Positions 1 to 10,936 of a DNA stretch of 64,000 nt are shown in pieces. This stretch comes from Hysterangium stoloniferum (lineage: Eukaryota > Basidiomycota > Agaricomycetes > Hysterangiales > Hysterangiaceae): NCBI GenBank assembly GCA_015178975.1, contig WHVD01000014.1:62001-126000 (forward strand), in the 5' to 3' direction. Under the pieces are notes generated by a model. It made no database searches. It was not told the DNA's origin and worked only from the letters and a program-made list of their open reading frames with translations. The translations under genes and the position numbers were made by a program. Each line of letters opens with the position of its first letter. The first letter of the stretch is position 1.

Positions 1-530
1 CTGCGAGACCAACTGCTGGGTTCCAGATTGATTTTGCCTGGGAGAGCAGGATCTATTCCAGCCAGTTCTTCCAAGGAGCCGCTGTTATGTATTTTTAGCT
101 TTTTTCCGATTTTTAAACAATTTCCCCTAACAAATTGTGAAAACAAATATTCAAATGTAATTATATTGCGACGATTAAATTGTACAATATTTGTTTGATT
201 TATCTTCAATTTATACAATTTATTTTGTATTTCTATCTAATAAATTGAGCAAGGTATTGAATTTCTACTTTTTATTCTTTTTTGATTAATATGTCGGCGA
301 CTCAGTGCTTATTCACAATGCGCAAGTAATCATGTGACATTCACATGATATTTCAAACTCCGACGCCGACAAAACACGATGCGAAATTATTGCGCATAAT
401 CAAAGTAATATATATATTTATATTATTATAATAAAATATTATATTTATAACTAACTAAAAATAAATATAATAAATATAATAATATAAAGATAGCCACGTG
501 TGTTTATTATACGGTGCGCGGGAAACTCCT

Positions 531-880
531 CACAACAAGTGACAGTTGTCACAACAAGTGACAGTTGTCACAACAAGTGACAGTTGTCACAACAAGTGAC
601 AGTTGTCACAACAAGTGACAGTTGTCACAACAAGTGACAGTTGTCACAACAAGTGACAGTTGTCACAACAAGTGACAGTTGTCACAACAAGTGACAGTTG
701 TCACAACAAGTGACAGTTGTCACAAGGGCACGCGACGGTCACAGAGGCACGTGACTGTCACAAAGGCGCACGACTGTCACAAAGGCACGTGACTGTCACA
801 AAGGCGCGCAACTGTCACAAAGGCGCGCGACTGTCACAAAGGCGCGCGACGGTCACACAGGCGTGCGACTGTCACAATGC
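531..880. repeat. 19-bp tandem array inside LTR A1
   Basis: Ten exact copies of CACAACAAGTGACAGTTGT run from 531 to 720. About eight variant units of the same 19-bp length follow, in which the middle is GC-rich (type CACAAAGGCGCGCGACTGT). Each unit carries TGACA/TGTCA half-sites in inverted orientation. The same place in LTR A2 (about 61921-62020) has only about four units, so the array expanded or contracted after the copies separated. Confidence 0.95.
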
Positions 881-993
881 GTGACTGTCACAAGACGTGA
901 CAGTCACAAGACGTGAAGGATGTCATGCGCGCGCACAGGCGCGAGAACATTATATAATCATATATACTACTACAGCAAAAACTGGAAATCTCT

Positions 994-1248
994 GGAACAT
1001 TCCAGTGGCTGCCAAAGCAATAGTAGTTAATAGATACTAATAATAGATAGAAAATTGTAGAATATTCTATAAGATTCCATTAAGTTCTATTATGCCAAGA
1101 ATATTCTATAGTGTCTTAGAAGTAGTTAGAACCTTCCACTATGCTCTAGAAAATTCTAGAAAATTCTAAATGACATCATTCCTTCCAGAATGACATCATT
1201 CAATCTTCTAGAATCTTCTAAATGTCTCAGACTAAAATGTATATAAGG
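994..1248 (+). promoter_or_regulatory. Heat-shock-element cluster and TATA box of LTR A1
   Basis: The stretch is packed with nGAAnnTTCn units. There are GGAACATTCC at 994-1003, AGAATATTCT at 1059-1068 and 1098-1107, GAACCTTC at 1129-1136, a four-unit perfect array GAAAATTCTAGAAAATTC at 1149-1166, TTCCAGAA at 1183-1190, and the triple TTCTAGAATCTTC at 1206-1218. TATATAAGG follows at 1240-1248, about 22 bp downstream of the last unit. Contiguous inverted GAA pentamers are the known binding site of heat shock factor, so this looks like the stress-responsive core promoter of the LTR. The arrangement is repeated in LTR A2. Confidence 0.6.
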
Positions 1249-1299
1249 AGCTCAGCTCCAGCCTTGAAAATAAATAAATCAATCTTTACTACATTTTAT

Positions 1300-1640
1300 C
1301 AGCCACATCAGTGTGCCACTGCAGCAAGCAGTTTATTCCACCCCTTGTTGGGCTGTTGGACAAATAAATACAAATACTTAGTCATCTCTAGTTGAGCTGC
1401 TGACCTAAGTTATCTCAGGATCCCTTTGTCACCTCTTGTTGAGCTTCTGACAATAATCCTACCCCCTGGTCACTCTTCTGACCAATCAGGATTCCCTGCC
1501 ACCTCTTATTGAGCTTCTGGTATTAATCCTTTATACTATAGTCATCTCTTAATTGAGTACCAATTATTAGTTTTCCTTACATTGTTATTTGTAGTCTAAA
1601 ACTGCAGTCACCTCTAGTTGAGTAATTTGACTGTTTATTA
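1300..1640 (+). repeat. Degenerate CACCTCT..TTGAG repeats in LTR A1
   Basis: Downstream of the TATA box a motif of the type CACCTCTTGTTGAGCTTCTG recurs about every 50-70 bp, with variants near 1388, 1430, 1500, 1543 and 1610. LTR A2 has a more regular version, CACCTCAATCTGAGCTGTTG, between about 62450 and 62680. The position implies that it would lie in the 5' part of the LTR transcript. Function unknown. Confidence 0.6.
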
Positions 1641-2164
1641 CATTGCAAATAATCCTGTTCCTTTGTTCATTTATTGTGAATCAGTAAAGCATATTCACAT
1701 AAACAAATACTGAGAATATCCTTGCAGAATCCTTAAGACTACATTAAGATCCTGATAAGTTAGTATCACAGTAGACCCTGTAGGTTAGTGTAAATAAAGC
1801 ATATATTAGCCAAATAGTGTTTTATTCTATATCTAATCTTTTGACCTGTTTATAAATATTTTTACCATTTGATAAATAGTATAAAATATATATAAACTAG
1901 CTAGAATCGAAGTTGAATCTAGATTCTGAATCAGTGAATTGTTATTCATATTTTAGTAGTGTTTTTACCTTCTTTGCAAAGTAGGGTGCATATATTCAAG
2001 TAAACTCTTGACTTCAGGGGTTCTAAGTCTATTTAGGCTGCCACTGATTAATATCAAATACTTAAATTATTTTACCTTGTAGTGAATTGAGTATTTGCAC
2101 ACTTTGATAGAGCATTGGACTCCTTTTTCAGAAAATAGTATTAAAATAAGGCTAATACATTACA

Positions 2165-5100
2165 GCCACAGCCTTTAACCTTTTCGATTAGCAAGATCCC
2201 CTTTGAGGAATTAGCCAATGACTCGTCTGAATTGACTTCCAAACCAGACAAAGGAGTGCGTACTGAAAGAGTTGCACGGGCCTCACAAGATTGTACTATA
2301 GAACCGGAATCAGCTCAATTAGTACCAATCTTTGTAGGAGATCTTATTGGTGACCAATGGATAGTTGAGAGAGTTGTCTTACAGAACGACGATGGGAGTA
2401 TACTAGCTGCTCCCACCACCGCCATCTCTAGGGAACGTGCCGTGATACCTCTCGCTAATCCCTCTCTGACGCCAAGAATCATCAGACGAGGGGAAACCAT
2501 TGGATTAATTCACGACGCGAACAAAGGGCCCAGACTCCTAGATCTTCGACTGAGAGGGCATCAATGCAGTCGATGGCAACCAAGATCGCCCATCTCGTCG
2601 AAGGTCTATCAAAAATAGAAGAGGAAAGTGTCCTTAATCCTCAATCTTCTGGGCTGCCCCTGGAACGGGAACTCGCAGACGATTTCGAACCGGCAGGCCC
2701 CAAAACGTCAGAAGTTGCCACCACGGAAACATTTCGTGCCGAAGATCTGCATAAGCTAGTTAATTTAGGTCCTGACATCCCTACCGACATCTCCTCCCGC
2801 TTGGAGTCAGTATTAACTAAGAATGTCCTAGCTTTTGGAGTAGACGGGCGCTTAGGACAAGTAGATGTCAAGGTCAATGTCCCCTTAAAAGATGGCGCAC
2901 AACCTATTTCAATGTCAATGTTTCCAACCTCCCCGGCTAATAGGAAAGTCATTGACGAACAAATGGACACTTGGTTCCAACAGGGAGTGATTGAACCGTC
3001 CAAGAGTCCTTGGGGGGTGCCAGCCTTTGTCGTCTATCGCAACAGGAAACCACGAGTAGTGATTGACTATAGAAAGTTGAACAGCCTAACGGTTCCTGAT
3101 GAATTTCCACTGCCGTGTCAATTGGAAATCATGCAAGCGCTCTCGGGATCCAACATCTTATCTTCCTTCGATGCACTAGCTGGTTTACCCAACTTGAAAT
3201 GTTAGAGGAAGATAAGCCGAAGACAGCCTTCAGATCCCATTGAGGACTGTGGCAATTCCGGAGAATGCCCTTTGGACTTCGTAATGGACCTTCTATATTC
3301 CAAAGGGTTATGCAAACCGTACTTGCACCCTACTTATGGATATTCTGCCTAGTTTATATTGATGACATTGTGATCTTTTCTAAGACATGGGACGATCATC
3401 TAGAGCATTTGGACCAGGTCCTACAAGCCATCATTGCAGCGGGAATCACTCTCTCACCCAAAAAGTGCTACGTGGGGTATAATTCGATTTTACTACTAGG
3501 ACATAAGGTGTCTAGACTCGGCTTTTCGACCCATCAAGAAAAGGTCGCTGCTATATTGGAATTAGCCACGCCTTCTAAGATAGCAGACCTTCAACGTTTT
3601 CTTGGAATGGTTCTGTACTTCTCTGCTTACATACCATTCTACTCCTGGACGGTTGCTCCACTTTTCAACCTCTTAAAGAAAGGCGTTTGTTGGCATTGGG
3701 ATTCAGAACACGCCCGAGCTTTTGAAGACATCAAAGTTGCGTTGAGTTCAGCTCCAGTACTTGGACACCCTGCGAGCAGTATGCCTTATAGGTTATACAC
3801 AGACGCTTCAGACTTCGCGCTGGGATGTTGCCTCCAGCAAATACAAAAAATGACGCTTAAGGACCTAAAGGATATGAAAATTTATGCCCAAGCAAGGACA
3901 GCTTTTGATCAATCACGAGATGTCCCCATTTTTGTTACTCGTTATAAAACCAAGGAGCCGGAATTCACCTGGACGGATTCCTGGGCCGCAGATTTTGATG
4001 ACACCAGTGTCACAGTCGAACGCGTTATCGCCTATTGGAGCCGTACGCTCAAGAAAATGGAATGTAACTACTCAGCCACAGAGCGAGAAGTGTTAGCTGC
4101 TAAAGAAGGATTGGTCCATTTCCAGCCCTTTATCGAGGGAGAACATATCCTTTTGATCACTGACCATGCGGCGTTACAATGGCCAGATCTTACGAGAATA
4201 CTAATCGTAGACTGGCCGCATGGGGGGCGGTATACGCTGCATACCCCAGTCTGGAAATCCTACATAGAGCAGGACGGATACACAGCAACGTTGACCCATT
4301 ATCTAGACTTCCTCGAGTACCTGACTGTGCTAGCCCCGTGAGAGATGATCTCTTACCAATTGTAGCGGATTCTTATAACTGGAATGGCAACGAGATGTTA
4401 TGGGAGAACAAACCAGTGGAAAAGGCCGTCTTTCTCACTCATCACGAGTTAGTTGAACCTGTCAGAACTGTCAAAGAGGTCCCCCAAACGAAATGGGACT
4501 TGCACAACCTTCCCAGAAACAATGAGACTGATGAGGCGGATTTTACTCTCTCGAATCCACAATTGCTTATAGAGATTGATGAGAATTACGCTAAGGAACT
4601 TCGCGATGGATACCAGAAAGATCCCGCCTTCAGGAATTATTACGCCGCTGATCCCATTTCTCCAAACATGGTAGCCACTCCTTCGCATTATTTTATCGGC
4701 AAGAATAAGCTATTGTTCTTTCGAGATTTGGACTGGAAAAGTCGAATCTGCGTTCCTAGCAGCATGACGACAACCATACTCAAGCTGATACATGATAATC
4801 CTTTCGAAGGAGCTCATGCAGGTGGCCACAGGCTCTTTAATCTGATGAAAGACCGTTTCTTCTGGCCGAGGATGTTGCAGGACTGCGTGGCGTACGCTCG
4901 CAGCTGTGACATATGCCAGAAAACTAAAATTGATCATTCCGCTCGACAAGGAGCTCTTCGACCCGCGGATGTACCCCTAAGGCTGTTTGAGGTTGTCTCG
5001 ATGGACCTGATTACCAGATTGCCTCCTTCTACAGAGGGTGGTTATTCCACCATCTTCATCGCCGTGGATAAACTCACGGGGTTCCTTAATCTGTGAACCC

Positions 5101-6087
5101 ACTACTTCAGATCTATCCGCAGAAGGATTTGCGCAAATCTTCGTGAATAAAGTAGCCGCTCCTTTCGGCCTGCCTTCAAGGATAATCTGTGATCGAGACA
5201 AGAGATGGACCTGTAGGTTCTGGAGAGAAGTCTGCAAAGTATACGGAAGTGCCCTTGCAGTATCCTCATCCCACCATCCTCAGACCGACGGTCAAATGGA
5301 GAACGCTAATGCAATTGTGGAGCAAATGCTCAGAGCGTACTGCGCCTCTTCGAAGCCGAAATGGTCTAAATGGACTCAAGTAGTGGCTCATACCTACAAT
5401 TTGACGGTTCAAAGCTCAACAAGCTATGCACCGGCCTTTTTGCTGATGGGCTACTTACCAAGAGGAATGTCTAGCTGTCTAGGAGGGGACGACCCTGTGG
5501 TCCCCAGAGAATTATCGGATAGCCCTGTAGCCGACCAATGGATCTTAGAATTGGAAAATCACTGACAAGCGGTGCGGGATTCGATTGCATGAGCACAAGA
5601 AACCCAAGCTCGCAGTTACAACAAGAGATGGAGATTAGTGGAAGATATCTCAGAGGGGGATTATGTTCTGATTAATCCCCATTCTCTCGAGCTCGTCGAA
5701 GCCAAGGGACCTGGAAGAAAACTTATACACAGACGGATAGGGCCATTTGAGGTCTTGGAAAAGATCAATCCTCAAGTCTTCCGACTCTGCATTCCCTCGG
5801 AATATCAATTACATCCAGTGATTAATCGAGACCATCTTAAAAAGTACCACCTCTCCCCTAAGGAATTTGGATCCAGGGAGCTACTCGAGAACCCTCGAGA
5901 ACTCAATCGTAACAATGAGGAGTACGAAGTAGAAGCTATAGTAGGGCACAAAAAGCATCGAAATCGACTCCTTTTCCAGGTTCGATGGAAAGGATATGGA
6001 CCGGAGGAGGACACTTGGTTAAACGGCAATGACCTTCGTAATGCTCCCGCTCTTCTTAGAGCTTACAAGACTATTTATCGAATTTAA
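2165..6087 (+). pseudogene. gypsy-1 pol fossil (PR side, RT, RNase H, IN, chromodomain)
   Basis: Order of parts: a protease/linker stretch (about 2232-2650); reverse transcriptase (about 2900-3500) with KPRVVIDYRKLN, the RMPFGLRNGPS-type block and VYIDDIVIFS (YIDD catalytic box); an RNase H region (about 3780-4190, with YTDASDFALG); an integrase zinc region with HxxxxxHAGGHR and CDICQKTK around 4790-4925; the integrase core (about 5000-5450, SHHPQTDGQ); and a C-terminal chromodomain (about 5925-6050, with FQVRWKGYGPEEDTW). Domain order and the chromodomain place it in the chromovirus branch of Ty3/gypsy. It is not an open reading frame throughout and carries a handful of breaks. Confidence 0.9.
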
Positions 6088-6280
6088 TGATCATTTCACA
6101 TCCTTACGACGACAACACTGTTTATCTACTTCTAGCTCTACCCCCCCACTTTCTTCCCCCTCAGCCTTTCACTTCAATAACCGAGCGGAGCTTGAAATTA
6201 ATATAAAATATGTAAATTCGCTAAAGAAAATTTTATTCCCCCTATCTCTTCCCTCCACGTCAACCTCTCTAATCAGTACA

Positions 6281-8790
6281 CTATGTCGCAGGAGCAACAA
6301 CCCAAACCCAAGCTCCCCAACTTCAAAAGAATACCGTGACCTCAACCTATTAATACCTCTACCACGCCGCCTCGCACTGAACAAGTCGAGCACTCCACAA
6401 GTAATTCTGGAATGCCTTTGCCAATACCCTCCGCTGCGCAGGGCGACATCACGGGAACGTCCACCAACTCGGGGAATGGAACCGCCTTTACTCCATACGC
6501 TCCTCTTCCCAGACCCCAATTTCCCAATTTTAAAAGAATACCTCAACCTCAAGCTACAGTTCCTTCTGCCCCATCACCTCGAACAGAAACTGTCGAGCGT
6601 GTGGAGGAGACCTCATCGTCCACGAATCCTACGCGAACGGACTCTGTTTCAAAAGCTGCACCATGGTCCTCTAATACTTGGGGGGCTCCCTTGGGAACAT
6701 GGAGCGAAACCCCACCACCGTCTCATAGTATTTTCCCTTCTACCGAAGAGGAGATCAAAAAGAAATGGCAGTCTGAGGCTTTCTCCGCACAGGTTCAGGA
6801 GGAATTGAAAACACTTAAATGAAAGAGGAGAGAGGAGTACTTGGAAGGACAGCGGAGGATGGGGGCTAGGGATAATGTCCCTTCAAGGTGGACACGGCAG
6901 GAATGGAGGAAAATGGAAGGGCACGATAATCCTTCAATCATCGCTCCCCCTTTGGGTCATAAATGGATGGATTTCGCTGAAACAGATTGCAGCGACGGGG
7001 GCACGCCATGTGTTCGGAGTGTAGGACAAAAAAGTAGGAAAGGAAAAGATGGGGTCACCTTCTACGATTGGGACAAAGTATGAAGGATCAAATTACAAAG
7101 CATCGCATTGCGACGTGGAGATGGAGTTGCATTACCTCCCAGACCCCTTTCACAACGTGGACCTCAGGAACGGACCTACCGGATGGGGCCCAATGGTGAT
7201 CTTTCATCTGACTCGGAGGACGACCAATCTCACTACCCCGCCTACGACAGCAAGTACCTCGGTGCTGACTGCCATGAAGGTTTCCTACTCCCTGACAACA
7301 TTCACTTCTTCACGGGTGATCCTAACCAACGACGAAAGCTACCAACTTCTGTCAGAGTTTGGAGAGGGTATCGTCCAGCAGACTCTGCAACCCCATCCAC
7401 TTCCTCTCATCTCCCTCCATCTCTGCCGGTCTCTTCCGTACCCACATTACAGCGCTTTACACCCTTTCCGGAGCTACCGGGAAGTCTTGTACCATCCTCC
7501 GAGCTGTCTTCTCTTCCCCCTATACCACTACCCCTCCCCTTCGCAGGACATTCTCTTATATCACCGTCCTCATCCATACCCAAGCCTCCTCCAGCACCGC
7601 AGCCAATCTCACCCCTCCGCACATCACCTGACCCTCTCGTCGCCTCCCACTCTACTCCGACGCCTTTGGTCCCTGCGGTGTCTAACATTCCCCTCACTTC
7701 CTTGACAACGTGGAGTCCACCACCCGCCTCTCCCTACTCCCCTTGCATTTCTCTGGGAAGCCCCATTCAGCATCCTAACGATACATTAATGGATATTGAT
7801 CACCCTATCCTGGAAGTTCTCGCAACGCCTATGGAGGAAGTCCTCGAAGTGCCTCTCTCAGCCATAGACGTCTCCAAGGAACCCCCCCCCCCCCCGGCAA
7901 TGGAAGCCTTCGAGGAGCCTCCCCCCTTAAGCCAAAAAGCAAAAGGGAAATGAAGAGCCGATACTCAGGCCGACGAGCCCCTTGTCATGGACCCCCCCCC
8001 GGCCCACCCCATTCGCAGCCCCCCGCCGCAGCCGTCCTCTCCCCTCCACTCTGAGGATACGGCTGGTCCCTCCCGTCCCTTCCAGTCAAGTTGGATGCGC
8101 ATGTCCATTAATTACCCCTCCGACATCTTCACCGTGGGACGCACATTAACGCGACTGGGACCAACCCTGTGGCACCCCCTTCTTAAAGGGCATATCCAGG
8201 GGTATAGCAGGTCTCTCACGTTGTCGGACCGCATGAGCGCATTTTATTTATGCGTCAACGACCCTAAGGAACAGCTGCATTTAGCGGAGGATATCGAACG
8301 GGTGGAACTTTCCATGTTTCGGTCCTTACTTGTCAACTCTTCTTGTGTTCTTCCTGACCACACACCAACCCACTCTGCAGTGGACCTCGTTGACTTGTTG
8401 GAGCAACTGTTGCCGGATTCGGACACCTCAAGAGGAATCCCCTCTGGGGGAGACATGAGCTCCACACCGCTCATCACTCCTACCCCACCATCACTACACC
8501 CTTGACTCCCTCTCATTGCCCGTATAACTGACGCTTCCGCTGATCGCGTTCGCGCCATAATTCGAACGCGCCAGAAGGCCTACGGTTGTTGGGTCTCGTC
8601 GATCCAAAAACTAGATGGGTTGACATCCGCCAATGACACTTCGAGGTGGGAGGACATCGCTCTTTCCTTTCGTGCCAAGCATCTCACCTGGGGTAATGCT
8701 ATCCTACACCTTGGGGGTTCATCGCAGGATGCATGGGGAGGAGTTCCAAGCGTCCTTCGACATCTTCTTTGACATAGCTCTTCGACCTGG
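6281..8790 (+). pseudogene. Extra open region between pol and the 3' LTR of gypsy-1
   Basis: After the chromodomain there are about 2.5 kb of mostly open sequence in the pol direction, in several frames. It encodes a Pro/Ser/Thr-rich protein of unknown function. The best blocks are 6412-6822, 7108-7953 (very proline-rich, with long Ser-Pro runs) and 7987-8505, whose second half is less biased. I recognise no domain, signal peptide or membrane segment. It cannot be gag, which lies 5' of pol in this family. A sentence-like repeat, PKPKLPNFKRIP near 6305 and PRPQFPNFKRIP near 6508, indicates an internal duplication of roughly 100 bp. The region is broken in a few places. Confidence 0.55.
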
Positions 8791-8797
8791 GGGGCAC

Positions 8798-9427
8798 TGT
8801 GAGAGGTATGGCAAAATACACTCAGGAAATATAGTCGGATGAGCTCTTACTATATTTCCTTTATTATTTCTATTTTCTCTCTTTTATTATATCTATAATT
8901 AGTTCGACGACCTATGTATGCTGTACATTGACTCTTGTGGGTGCACACACACCAGACTTATGTATTCTAGCGCCCGTAGTTTAGAACTCAGACACTTTTT
9001 ACACTGCAACCACAACTTACCCAGACACCCATTAGTGTCCTGTAAGTTGTGATTGGTGTATCGTCTCGACCATCACAGACAGGCTTTAGCTATCTACTCT
9101 ATCAGAGTTTCGAACTGTACCAGTCGAAACTCAATCCTCATCGCTACTCACGTGGACCACATCCACGCTATTCTATTATTTGACTCTCTAGTACTCTACT
9201 TTACTCTCGAGCAGTCATTCAGAATCGCACTAGACAGTCGATTCTACTTATTCGTTTTAGCTCTCTACCTTATTCTAGATAGCTACTTCCTTCTACCGTA
9301 TTGAACTGAGTAGTCAATACGCATTCGTTCTGTATTAGACTTCAACAGTCAATACATCTTGGTGTCGTACCTAAACGGTCGATATTCTTCATATATAGAA
9401 CAGTTAGAACTTCCACCACTCTTCACA
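8798..9427 (+). mobile_element. 3' LTR of gypsy-1 (family B, complete)
   Basis: 630 bp, starting TGTGAGAGGTATGG and ending CACTCTTCACA. It is exactly the length of the solo LTR B at 50845-51474, to which it aligns end to end. A purine-rich tract (CTGGGGGGCAC) lies immediately upstream, as expected of a polypurine tract. The flanking 5-mers do not match each other, which fits a 3' LTR whose partner is outside the window. Confidence 0.8.
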
Positions 9428-9960
9428 CCTGGACTACCATTTTCACTTTCATTCTCCAATTCTTTGATCATGTTTCGACTTTTCTTTCAGTTTCGACATG
9501 GTTTTCCGGCTGGCCTATTTATGGTCCAATAACAGGCATGATGCAATCAATTACACCGATCACAATTCGACAATGTGTTACTTTTCTTGCACACAAAATT
9601 CATGTTAAAACACATGGTGCAACTGGAAAAAACAAATTAGCAAAATTTGACAAAAATTTGACAAATCGAAAAATTACGAATTTTCTGATTTTGCCTCAAA
9701 TTCCCATTGCATTCCAATTCCTTTACGAGTTGCCTTATTGAACAGTTCTTCACAATCCACCAACCGTTTTTTGGGAATTTCTTCTAAGCAAAATGACTAA
9801 TTGACTAATTTTAAGAAATCCCAGAAATTGACTTACCAACCACATCAACAACTATATCTCTATCTTTGAAACCCAAAAACTCAGATTCTGATTCGAATTG
9901 ATCAACTTCTATATCAGACATTGATTGATGAAGATGGTATATTCAAGAACTTTTATTGAT
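9428..9960 (-). pseudogene. Remnant of gypsy X carrying its opposite-strand Zn2Cys6 gene
   Basis: On the minus strand this stretch aligns with 51790-52290 of gypsy X, starting with the same MSDIEVDQ-type first exon (ATG at 9921-9919). The six-cysteine block at 9532-9621 keeps the spacing C-X2-C-X6-C-X8-C-X2-C-X6-C. GT..AG intron-like segments are at the same places as in the other copy. The polyprotein of this copy is gone and it abuts the 3' LTR of gypsy-1. Many CG dinucleotides of the other copy appear here as TG or CA, so it is older or more heavily mutated. Fossil, broken. Confidence 0.75.
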
Positions 9961-10936
9961 TTCGTCTGTTATAGATAGGAGGGTCATTCAGTGGCAGCCG
10001 TTCCTAATGGCATGTTCTTTACTACTGTTTGAGAAACTTGGGCAGTATTACAAGAACTTGTCGAAAGCCTGGACCCGGAAGACAGGGAAGAGCCGTCAAT
10101 TCGGGGGGCTTACATTGACATTGGGGTTCGAACCGTCCATTCCAACATTGGCCTCAACTGAGCTCCTCTCTCTCTCTGTAGGGAACCACGGAGCTGAATA
10201 TGGCTGATGGAGCTCATAATGATGATGCTTGACTGTAACTGTTGCAAGACTTTCCGCACTGGTTCATACATGCCCACTGGCATGACAAGTCGTCCGACAA
10301 GGTAAGTTGCCTACCTCTATTAGGATATTACATCGTGCTAACATCTTTCATCAAGGGCTCTGATAGAATTCGCGAGACGTCTGAGTGCGAAATGATTGCT
10401 GTTTGGTGGGGGGGATCTGTTGCTTAGCAGGAACACTTGCGTCTTACATGTACGGAAAGAAATGCAAATGACTGAGTATTAAATGTTATTTGCGTCGGCG
10501 GCATGGGGGTTAAATTGCTCCCGCTGTATTGGTACCTAATAGGTGGAGCCGTACTACTAAGTGGCAATTTGGTGTGACGTTTAGAAAAGGAAACGTGTAA
10601 TATAGCTACTGTTGGAGACTTCGGTCTCCAAAATAGCTATCCTATCATTTCGATTACACATCGGACGACCGTGCCCAAGTATAAATGGGGTGATGATGGT
10701 ACTAAGTCTTGTCGGCAGTTGATCTGACACGACAAGTGATGTTTGCAGCCTGGAAAGTGGGCTCAAATGGTGTCATAATTGATATATTCGTCAACCTATG
10801 AGACAGCATAGTGTAGAGAATTTTGAAAAATTAGAGTATTCCCAAATCCAAAATAGAGCAGAAGCTAGGTAGCAAATTGTGACCGTTGTCTCTCACGTCA
10901 CGCCACGATCGATGGAGCATTTTGTCTCAAGGTGTT
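9961..10936. other. Unassigned spacer
   Basis: I recognise no gene here. A GT..AG intron-like segment (about 10301-10354) lies between short open stretches on the plus strand, which might be the remains of a host exon pair, but no family is recognisable. Confidence 0.3.

Larger units (their letters stand above)
83..2164 (+). mobile_element. Solo LTR, family A (copy A1)
   Basis: A 2082-bp repeat starting TGTTATGTATT and ending AATACATTACA, so the ends form an imperfect 11-bp inverted repeat with TG..CA termini. It is flanked by GCCGC (78-82) and GCCAC (2165-2169), a 5-bp target duplication with one difference. It lies inside the gypsy-1 coding region. A second copy at 61470-63391 is about 160 bp shorter, mainly because its 19-bp repeat array is shorter. 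Because each copy has its own target duplication in a different host element, these are independent solo LTRs, not the two ends of one element. No internal region of family A is visible here. Confidence 0.88.
1..9427 (+). mobile_element. Ty3/gypsy chromovirus (gypsy-1), left end outside window
   Basis: This is the 3' part of a chromodomain-bearing Ty3/gypsy element; gag and the 5' LTR lie to the left of the window. From left to right it holds a protease-side stretch, reverse transcriptase, RNase H, integrase with an HHCC-like zinc region, a chromodomain (up to about 6087), a long extra open region (about 6281-8790), a G-rich tract just before 8798, and a complete 630-bp 3' LTR (8798-9427). 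A solo LTR of another family (83-2164) sits inside the coding region. The coding part is broken in several places, so this is a fossil, but domains are still easily read, which suggests moderate age. The element ends against a remnant of gypsy X at 9428. Confidence 0.88.

Noticed and set aside
531-720. Regular short repeats resembling a CRISPR array
   Set aside because: The units are directly adjacent without spacers, and the array lies inside a eukaryotic LTR.
8798-9427. LTR B'' as another solo LTR
   Set aside because: Its flanking 5-mers differ and a purine-rich tract touches its left edge, so it is better explained as the 3' LTR of gypsy-1.
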